Shown: positions 40,004 through 46,095 of the stretch, one piece after another
How positions within the stretch are numbered: the stretch's first letter is position 1
Layout of the letters: each line of letters starts with the position of its first letter
Origin: a virus
Virus record (IMG/VR): IMGVR_UViG_3300044971_001141
Span: 1-46,095 of that record
Strand: one strand, 5' to 3'
DNA: 46,095 nt
Position numbers and translations under genes: made by a program
The notes under the pieces: generated by a model
Told to the model about the DNA's origin: nothing
Database searches by the model: none
The model's input: only the letters and a program-made list of their open reading frames with translations

Positions 40004-40036
40004 TTTGCAAACCTCAAACCCGTTCCCGTACCTTTG
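40004..40036 (+). promoter_or_regulatory. Consensus Bacteroidota promoter for head genes of unit 2
   Basis: TTTG (40004-40007), 21 bases, TACCTTTG (40029-40036): one of the best matches in the window to TTTG-N17/23-TAnnTTTG. The next ATG is at 40041, which also fixes that start. Confidence 0.75.
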
Positions 40037-40040
40037 CCCT

Positions 40041-40847
40041 ATGTACTTCCTGAGAGAATCCGATTATGCCATGCTTATCCAACAGGAAAAGTTGGACACC
40101 GTCATTGGTGATGACTGCAACATACAGAGGTCAGCCGAGGCGGCCAGCCAGTCGGAAATCGAATCGTACCTTGCCAACCGCTTCGACACGGCCAAGATAT
40201 TCAGCCCGTTACTTAACTACACCACAAGTCAAAGTTTTTCATTCTTTGACCGCATATTTTTGGATGCCGATCCGTACTCAATAACAAAGACCTACACCAC
40301 GGGAAACATGGTAAAGCAGGGCGGGAAGGTATGGCGGTCGATAGCAGGCAATTCTCCCGGTGCATTTAACCCCGTTCAATGGACGGACTTGGGCAACTCG
40401 GGACATTATCAACTGAGCGCACCTAAGTGGAGCGAAACGGTTACCTATTCACCCGGTCAGATCGTCCGCATTGATTACTCATTCTACATTGCCACGTTGC
40501 TTAATACCAACCTGAATCCGCAGGCACCCAACGGCGGTACGGCATGGCAGTCCATCACGGCACTCGCTGGTGAAATACCCAAGACTTCGCCCTATTGGTT
40601 TGCGGGTGACAGCCGCAGTCAGCACATCGTCATGCGCATGATTGACCTTACCCTGTATCACCTGCATTCCCGCATAAACCCGCGTAACATTCCCGAGTTT
40701 CGGATAGCGCGGCGTGACGAGGCAATCGGGTGGCTGAGGGATATAAGCAGGGGAACGGTAACGCCAAACCTACCTATAATCATCCCCGAGCAGGGTAACA
40801 ATATCGTGTACGGCAACGCCATAACGCGTAAAAATCAGTATTATTAA
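40041..40847 (+). CDS. Mu gp36-like (DUF1320) protein with inserted carbohydrate-binding repeats
   Basis: 268 aa from ATG 40041 (MYFLRESDYAMLIQQEKLDT), right after the promoter. N- and C-terminal parts match DUF1320 head-tail proteins (AEAASQSEIESYLANRFDTA; later RRDEAIGWLRDISRG). Between them, at about 80-118 and 127-170, are two copies of a W...YxxGxxV...W pattern (TYTTGNMVKQGG...QWTDLG; TYSPGQIVRI...TAWQSI) like CBM5/12 chitin-binding modules. Such an insert may decorate the virion surface. Confidence 0.75.
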   Translation: MYFLRESDYAMLIQQEKLDTVIGDDCNIQRSAEAASQSEIESYLANRFDTAKIFSPLLNYTTSQSFSFFDRIFLDADPYSITKTYTTGNMVKQGGKVWRSIAGNSPGAFNPVQWTDLGNSGHYQLSAPKWSETVTYSPGQIVRIDYSFYIATLLNTNLNPQAPNGGTAWQSITALAGEIPKTSPYWFAGDSRSQHIVMRMIDLTLYHLHSRINPRNIPEFRIARRDEAIGWLRDISRGTVTPNLPIIIPEQGNNIVYGNAITRKNQYY

Positions 40848-42067
40848 TGAAACTATTTGGACTTGACATAACAAGGGCAAGCAACCGGGTTAAGCCCGAG
40901 GCGGCAAAGATTAAGCCCGTAGACCGCTCACACCTTCGTGCGGCTCAGGATATTGACAGATGGCGGCGTGCCATCTATGATGCCGAGAATGTCTATAACT
41001 ACGACAGGCGGCTCATGCAGGAACTCTTTATGGAGTTGGAGTTTGATGCCCACATATCAGCCGTGGTTAATCAGATCGTGGCCGAGATACAGGGTTCTGA
41101 CTTCCGCATGGCCATTGACGGGGAAACGGACGAGGCGGCCACCAAGGTGATTAAGCACCCGTGGTTCCAGGACTTTATTAAGTACGTTTTGGAGGCCGAG
41201 TTTTACGGCTATACCCTAATCGAGTTCGGTAGCAGCACACCGACCGGGTTTGAATACATTAAGTCAATAGACCGCCGATATATCGTACCCGAGTATAAGG
41301 TGGTGAAACGCGACTTATACGGTTATGGGCGTGAGGGTGGTATTCCTTTCATGGAAGCCCCGTATAATGAGTGGACATTGTGGTTCGACTGCTACGGCTT
41401 CGGGTTATTCAACAAGGCGGCTCCGTTATGGATTTATAAGAAACAGGCATATAACTATTGGGCAGAATACCAGCAGATTTTTTCAATGCCTTTGCGCGTG
41501 GGTAAGACCGATATTCGCGACACTTCGCGCAGGGATAACATGACCGCGATGCTCAGGGATATGGGCGCGGCCGCGTGGGGCGTGTTTGATAACGAGGACA
41601 CCGTGGAATTTATCGAGGGCGGCGGAGCGAACGGGGGCAGTCAGGTGTTTGAAACCCTTGTAAACAACACCAACAAAGAAATCAGCAAGTTATTCCTGGG
41701 GCAGACCATGACCACGGAGGACGGGAGCAGCCGCTCACAGGCCGAGGTGCATGAAAACACCAAGCTGGCGATTATGGAAATGTATTACCGCAAGGTTGAG
41801 GATGCGGTAAACCTGAAGTTAATACCAATGATGCAACGGCACCGGATTATCAGCACGGCTCCCGTGTTTGAATTTATCTGGTCGGAAAAGGACATGACCC
41901 AGACTGAGAAGATTGATGCCATCAGCAAGCTGGCACCTTACTTCGACTTTGACCCGGAATATATCGAGGAGTTTGTTGGCATTAAAGTAAACACGCGGGT
42001 GGTTCCGATACCGGGCAGCCCGTTAAACCGATTAAAACAATACTATGGCAGCGCGAAGTCTGAATGA
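40847..42067 (+). CDS. Portal protein, Mu gp29-like (DUF935)
   Basis: 406 aa. Characteristic segments: YDRRLMQELFMELEFDAHIS, TLIEFGSSTPTGFEYI, FFSMPLRVGKTD-like and KLFLGQTMTTEDGSSRSQAE, the strongest DUF935 signature. Forms the head vertex through which DNA is packaged by the terminase. It overlaps the next gene by 23 bases. Confident. Confidence 0.88.
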   Translation: MKLFGLDITRASNRVKPEAAKIKPVDRSHLRAAQDIDRWRRAIYDAENVYNYDRRLMQELFMELEFDAHISAVVNQIVAEIQGSDFRMAIDGETDEAATKVIKHPWFQDFIKYVLEAEFYGYTLIEFGSSTPTGFEYIKSIDRRYIVPEYKVVKRDLYGYGREGGIPFMEAPYNEWTLWFDCYGFGLFNKAAPLWIYKKQAYNYWAEYQQIFSMPLRVGKTDIRDTSRRDNMTAMLRDMGAAAWGVFDNEDTVEFIEGGGANGGSQVFETLVNNTNKEISKLFLGQTMTTEDGSSRSQAEVHENTKLAIMEMYYRKVEDAVNLKLIPMMQRHRIISTAPVFEFIWSEKDMTQTEKIDAISKLAPYFDFDPEYIEEFVGIKVNTRVVPIPGSPLNRLKQYYGSAKSE

Positions 42068-42926
42068 GATATATGCCGAAATAATTAACGAGAAGCAGAA
42101 CTACACTCAGCTGAATGCCCTGCAGCCGAATATCAATTCTTTGCAGACGTTATTGGCCGAGTTGCAGACCACCAGCAAGGTGGGCGTGTGGCGTTTGTGG
42201 GCATACATCACCGCGCTGGCCATCTGGACGCATGAAAAACTTATTGATGTACAGACGGCCGAACTTGAGCAGAGGGCAATCGACATCATTCCGGGTACGC
42301 TCCGCTGGTATCGGGATATATCTACAGAATGGCAGCAGGGTGACGAGTTGGTGTGGAATGGCGTGCTGAAGCGTTACGAATATCAGCCCGTAAATGAGGC
42401 TAACAGGGTGGTGCAGTTTGCCGCCGCCATTGAGGCTAACAATCAGGTTACTTTAAAGGTGGCCAAGCTATCCACGGTAACTGCCGCCGCATTGACCGCG
42501 GCCGAGCTGGCTCAGTTTACGCAGTACATCAACCTACGCCGCTATGCCGGTACCAACGTGGCCATCATTTCAGCAGCCGCCGATACGGTGAACATTACCG
42601 GAACGGTGTTTTACGACCCGCTTATATTGGATTCAAACGGCGCATTGGTAACTGATAACACGGTTTTCCCGGTGAATGATGCCATTGATGCCTTTTTGCG
42701 CGACCTCGGTACGGTGAACTTTAACGGGGTGCTACGTGCGATTGACTTGGTGGATGCCATTCAGGCTGCTACGGGAGTGCAGAATTTCACGCTCTCGGTA
42801 TTGCAGGCTACCTATGGGGCATTGCCGTACACGAACGTGCTGGCACTGACTGGGCAGGAATACCAATCGAACGCCGGGCATTTGGCTACAAACATTCTGA
42901 CATTAACTTTTGCGCCGAATGTATAA
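42045..42926 (+). CDS. Baseplate J-like protein (putative, 293 aa)
   Basis: Begins MAARSLNEIYAEIINEKQNY, then WRLWAYITALAIWTHEKL. The C-terminal half has AGTNVAIISAAADTVNITGT and DAIDAFLRDLG, NGVLRAIDLVDAIQAATGVQ, like the C-terminal part of baseplate J proteins of contractile-tailed phages. I recall this form in Bacteroidota Mu-like phages. Its place between portal and MuF is unusual. Confidence 0.6.
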   Translation: MAARSLNEIYAEIINEKQNYTQLNALQPNINSLQTLLAELQTTSKVGVWRLWAYITALAIWTHEKLIDVQTAELEQRAIDIIPGTLRWYRDISTEWQQGDELVWNGVLKRYEYQPVNEANRVVQFAAAIEANNQVTLKVAKLSTVTAAALTAAELAQFTQYINLRRYAGTNVAIISAAADTVNITGTVFYDPLILDSNGALVTDNTVFPVNDAIDAFLRDLGTVNFNGVLRAIDLVDAIQAATGVQNFTLSVLQATYGALPYTNVLALTGQEYQSNAGHLATNILTLTFAPNV

Positions 42927-43470
42927 TATCGACTTTTCCAAGCTGATTCAATATTTTACACCGTGGTTCATGCGGAATAGCACCATGACAAAATGGTTAT
43001 TTTCGCTATTGAAGCCATTGGATAGTTTAAACGTAAATGTGGTGAGGTTTTGGCGGGCGAGGATGGAGAAATTCCTATCCTATGACGGCATGACGGTACA
43101 CTTGGAAAGATACCTGAATGCCGAGTATTACAACCCTTCACCGTATGACCCGAATATCCGCAATCAGCAGATAAGCAATGCGGATATAATCTACATTGAA
43201 ACTACGGCAAACAACGCGCTGAGGTACGTGTACAACAAAGCCGAGAACAACCCGCCGATTTATCTGTATAACGATGCCGAAGCGGCGGCTCCCGAATACT
43301 TTTACAACCTATCCGAGCAAGGTACATTCCCATCCTTTACGGTTTGGGTTCCGACTTCATTAGGCGGCACGTATGAGGTAAACGGCACACAGGACAATAT
43401 CACGCTCAAAGGGCGGGTAAATACATTCAGACTGGCAGGCTATAATAATTATTTAATAAAGAGGTATTGA
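42919..43470 (+). CDS. Putative tail/baseplate protein, gpI-like (183 aa)
   Basis: ATG 42919 (MYNIDFSKLIQYFTPWFMRN) overlaps the preceding stop; a longer TTG form is possible. RFWRARMEKFLSYDGMTVHL and LERYLNAEYYNPSPYDPNIR are followed by repeats Y-Y-x-LYND and YIYLYN-like (RYVYNKAENNPPIYLYNDAE). It follows the J-like gene as gpI does in P2 and Mu. Confidence 0.55.
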   Translation: MYNIDFSKLIQYFTPWFMRNSTMTKWLFSLLKPLDSLNVNVVRFWRARMEKFLSYDGMTVHLERYLNAEYYNPSPYDPNIRNQQISNADIIYIETTANNALRYVYNKAENNPPIYLYNDAEAAAPEYFYNLSEQGTFPSFTVWVPTSLGGTYEVNGTQDNITLKGRVNTFRLAGYNNYLIKRY

Positions 43471-43471
43471 T

Positions 43472-44224
43472 ATGAGTTTTACAAGGTTAAAAACGGACAT
43501 AAACGGCGGGTTTCCGTTGGTACTTGATGACGTTAGGGTATTGCAGGACGAACTGTCTTACCCGATGCGCGACTACCTTAATAATATCTGCCCGACTGAC
43601 GGGGCGGTATTTCTTAGCGGCGGTAAGTTTCCTGCGGGAATTTTGACTACAGGCATCGAGGGCGGGGTTGCTTACATAAAAGCTATTAACGCATTTGTGA
43701 ATGTAATCGGCAATAATTCTGCAACGTGGGACGGTACTTCAACCTTTCTCCGTGCAACGACTTCCATATTTGATTCAGACGGGCTAAAAACATTTCAGAA
43801 CGGAAGCAGTAATAACACATACGAACTGCCGCGCTACACTATTAACACGGGAGCGGCGGGAGCTGGTGACATCGTGCTGAATAACTGGGTATATCTGCAT
43901 CAGAGATTCGGAAACGGTATCGTGACCTTTAACGCTGGTATCAGTAACACCGGAACATTCCGCATTATTCCCCAGGGAAAAGAACTTACCGTAATCTGCG
44001 GGACAATTAACGGCCCCGCCGGTAACCGTACCACGGATGAGGATTTATTCAGCATCAATGCCGATATTTTCGACGTGGATGGCAATAACATTGCTTTGGC
44101 CATTGACGGAACGGGAGCGCATAACATACCCGTTACCATGAACGGCGGTTTAGTTACAGCAAGGTTTGGCACGGTGAACGGTGAATATCCATTGTCTTTC
44201 GTTATTACGGGCTATATATCCTGA
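43472..44224 (+). CDS. Putative tail fibre/baseplate accessory protein (250 aa)
   Basis: Begins SFTRLKTDINGGFPLVLDDV; beta-rich with many Asn, Gly and Thr (TTSIFDSDGLKTFQNGSSNN, VICGTINGPAGNRTTDED). Similar proteins follow baseplate genes in Bacteroidota phages as fibre or spike base. No enzymatic motif seen. Its stop overlaps the MuF ATG by one base. Confidence 0.55.
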   Translation: MSFTRLKTDINGGFPLVLDDVRVLQDELSYPMRDYLNNICPTDGAVFLSGGKFPAGILTTGIEGGVAYIKAINAFVNVIGNNSATWDGTSTFLRATTSIFDSDGLKTFQNGSSNNTYELPRYTINTGAAGAGDIVLNNWVYLHQRFGNGIVTFNAGISNTGTFRIIPQGKELTVICGTINGPAGNRTTDEDLFSINADIFDVDGNNIALAIDGTGAHNIPVTMNGGLVTARFGTVNGEYPLSFVITGYIS

Positions 44225-44988
44225 TGACCTCACAGGAAATTGAGCAGCTATTACGCATGATTTACTCGGGTGTTTACACGCCGACTAATCTGCCATTGCC
44301 GCTATACAACTTCCTGACAAGCAAACTTGAAAAGGGGTTATTCCAGGGCTTCGGCGGTAAGCTGGACGATTTCGTTTTGCGCTCACCTAATTGGCGTATG
44401 CTGTCCGACCTTCGGCTGAATATCTATGAATTTTCGGCGGCCAAGACCTTTCAGGAGGTATTGGACATTCAAGCGGCCATAGTAGACCCGGAAGGGTTTA
44501 TCCGTCCGTTTGCCGACTTCAAAGAAACTGCAGATGAAATGTGGGATATGTATAACGTGACCCACTTGGAAACGGAATACAACACCGCCATAAACCAGTC
44601 ACTATCCGCAAGGGAATGGAGCGACTTGGAAGAGAGCGGGGCAAAGAAGTTGATGTATCAAACCCAGAACGATGCCAACGTGCGCGAGGAACACGCCGCC
44701 TTGGACGGGCTGGTGTACCCTATTGATGATCCGTTTTGGAATACCTACACGCCATTGAACGGGTGGAACTGCCGATGCTTTATCGTGGAGGCATTCGACG
44801 AACCCGTCAGCCCGAAACTGACACGGGCAGAACGTGCCGAAATCAACACTCAGGTGCCGCCTTTGTTTCGGGTGAATGCTGGTAAGGACAGACTGATATA
44901 CGACAAAGATAAGCACCCATACTTTGACGTGCCAAAGCAGTTTGAATACCTGAAGGATGTTAATTTTAACCTACCTTTGCCGATATGA
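44224..44988 (+). CDS. MuF-like minor head protein, unit 2
   Basis: 254 aa. The C-terminal half is a clear MuF domain: KKLMYQTQNDANVREEHAAL, DGLVYPIDDPFWNTYTPLNG and WNCRCFIVEA with its conserved C-R-C. Acts in head assembly beside the portal. It is much closer to the canonical Mu F sequence than the MuF-like protein at 14507. Confidence 0.88.
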   Translation: MTSQEIEQLLRMIYSGVYTPTNLPLPLYNFLTSKLEKGLFQGFGGKLDDFVLRSPNWRMLSDLRLNIYEFSAAKTFQEVLDIQAAIVDPEGFIRPFADFKETADEMWDMYNVTHLETEYNTAINQSLSAREWSDLEESGAKKLMYQTQNDANVREEHAALDGLVYPIDDPFWNTYTPLNGWNCRCFIVEAFDEPVSPKLTRAERAEINTQVPPLFRVNAGKDRLIYDKDKHPYFDVPKQFEYLKDVNFNLPLPI

Positions 44989-45467
44989 GTTTCGGGAAAA
45001 TGTTTGCTGACCAACGTAAGCGGTTTGAAAAAAACCTGAAACGGGCGCGTGGAATCGCGGGTAATTCAGCGGTGCGCCACTTCCGTGATTCATTCCGCAA
45101 CGAGGGATTCACGGATGAAAGTCTGGAAAAGTGGGCAGAAGTTAAGCGGCGCATCCCAGGTACGCTGGCCTATGATACGGCAACGGGTGCCGCAAGGTCG
45201 CGCGGCATACTTCGCGGCACGGGAAAAATGAGCAAGGCCATTAAGGTATTGCAGTCGAGTGAGTATAAGGTGGTGATAGGTGTCGAGGGCATACCCTACG
45301 CTCCGTATCATAACTTCGGGGCGAAGTGGACTCAGCGGTCTATTTTCGGCAGGCCGTTAAAAAAACCTATTCAGGTGGAAATTCCCCAGCGGCAATTTAT
45401 CGGCAATTCATCAAAGTTGGAAAACACAATACAGGAAAGGTTAGGCGAGGCATGGGCGCAAAGTTAG
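44985..45467 (+). CDS. Phage virion morphogenesis protein, gpG/tail-completion-like (160 aa)
   Basis: Contains RHFRDSFRNEGFTDESLEKW, GILRGTGKMSKAIKVLQSSE, GIPYAPYHNFGA and IPQRQFIGNSSKLENTI, the pattern of Mu-like virion morphogenesis proteins (sides of the neck: W-R-A..., R.F.G.S..L). Short lead-in, overlapping MuF by 4 bases. Good family match. Confidence 0.82.
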   Translation: MSFGKMFADQRKRFEKNLKRARGIAGNSAVRHFRDSFRNEGFTDESLEKWAEVKRRIPGTLAYDTATGAARSRGILRGTGKMSKAIKVLQSSEYKVVIGVEGIPYAPYHNFGAKWTQRSIFGRPLKKPIQVEIPQRQFIGNSSKLENTIQERLGEAWAQS

Positions 45468-46015
45468 AACTATATAAGGCAATCGAGAGCCGCATATCCG
45501 ACACGGTGCGCGAGATTAACCACGTGGCCAAGTGGAATAACCAGACGAATGACGAGGCGAGGGAAATGCCGTTTGACTTTCCCGCCGTGTTTGTCGGATT
45601 TTCATCCATCACGTGGACTGAGCCTGCAACCAACCCGTATAACACCAACCTTGCGGCCAATCAGCAACAGGCCGATGTTACCGTTACCCTTTATTGTGCG
45701 TTCTGGTTTAAGGATGAGGAAACGCAATCATTCGAAGTTTACGAACCTATCGTCAATAAGATTTATGAGGCGGTAAACGGGTTGCAATCTACTTATTTTA
45801 CCCCTCTTAACAGGGTGGCCGAGCGTGAGGATAACAACCACGGTCCGGTGATAGTTTGGGAAATCGATTTTACAACCCGATTGACTGAGTTGGTGAACGA
45901 AGGCAGCCTTGTATCTGCCCCCGTGCCGCTTACCGTTCAACTTACCGGGGATTTAATCATAAACCCGGTGACGGATGCCACTATACGTACGGCTGGAGAC
46001 TTTGACGAGGACTAA
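45452..46015 (+). CDS. Putative tail terminator protein, Mu gp37-like (187 aa)
   Basis: ATG 45452 (MGAKLELYKAIESRISDTVR) overlaps the previous gene by 16 bases; longer starts in that frame lie inside the upstream gene. The middle reads FPAVFVGFSSITWTEPATNP and DVTVTLYCAFWFKDEETQSF, ending with a charged acidic stop. Size, place and beta-rich core suit a tail-terminator/joining role. Confidence 0.6.
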   Translation: MGAKLELYKAIESRISDTVREINHVAKWNNQTNDEAREMPFDFPAVFVGFSSITWTEPATNPYNTNLAANQQQADVTVTLYCAFWFKDEETQSFEVYEPIVNKIYEAVNGLQSTYFTPLNRVAEREDNNHGPVIVWEIDFTTRLTELVNEGSLVSAPVPLTVQLTGDLIINPVTDATIRTAGDFDED

Positions 46016-46095
46016 TAACGTCCTTTCAGGTTGTAATCCCGTATCATTCGCCGTATCTGGGCGGTCATGTTGGTACCTTCGCGGTCACAATTACG
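46012..46095 (-). CDS. C-terminal end of a minus-strand gene (partial)
   Basis: On the minus strand the last 27 codons read REGTNMTAQIRRMIRDYNLK then GRY and TAG. The stop overlaps the last bases of the plus-strand gene in a convergent arrangement, as at 5540. The start is outside the window. The basic helical end suggests a small DNA-binding or regulatory protein, but too little is visible. Confidence 0.5.
   Translation of the reverse strand, partial: RNCDREGTNMTAQIRRMIRDYNLKGRY

Overview
The window is phage DNA throughout; I see no bacterial housekeeping gene, tRNA, rRNA, integrase or CRISPR array. The host is very probably a member of the Bacteroidota. Start codons lack Shine-Dalgarno sequences, many gene starts are preceded by the Bacteroidota -7 promoter box TAnnTTTG (two with a good TTTG box 19-21 bp upstream), and several proteins are types I know from Bacteroidota phages: the VirE-type primase-helicase, the CNIYAYDY endolysin and the NFPTQSPIC-type cytosine methylase.

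The layout suggests parts of two related but different phages. Unit 1 runs from position 1 to about 36.0 kb. It holds the 3' part of a C5-cytosine methyltransferase gene (1-941), small genes and small terminase (928-3257), large terminase and a phosphoesterase (3254-5543), a tail module (5540-15421, including a tail-chaperone -1 frameshift and tape measure), then a glycosyltransferase, portal, scaffold, major capsid and connector (15651-24404), fibres (24401-26824) and lysis (26827-28568). A small AT-rich minus-strand gene lies in an inverted repeat (28597-28997). A controlled early operon follows (29.1-31.2 kb: ERF annealing protein and a DnaA-domain-IV protein), then a primase-helicase, an iteron-like origin candidate with long simple repeats (33.5-33.8 kb), a DEAD-type helicase, a VRR-NUC nuclease and a second, complete methyltransferase gene (35847-36986). 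Unit 2 starts there. It has the same short genes between methylase and terminase but a different large terminase (38551-39912) and Mu-like head/tail genes (gp36, gp29 portal, baseplate J-like, MuF, gpG-like) to the window end. Methylase copy A aligns to copy B at an offset of 36,012 bp, about one phage genome, so this may be two adjacent prophages, a phage cointegrate or an assembly junction.

The most striking signal is overprinting. Each methylase gene carries a complete second reading frame of about 300 codons. Comparing the two copies, substitutions in the stretch coding for the methylase's specificity region are almost all synonymous in the inner frame and amino-acid-changing in the methylase frame. 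The inner frame is therefore a real gene under selection.

Other signals are a promoter-to-terminator mini-transcript shared by both units in different gene contexts (21615-21690 and 39913-39990), a pseudoknot/attenuator-like RNA before the primase (31264-31350), a structured leader before the methylase operon (35487-35600), and an operator palindrome with direct repeats at the early promoter.
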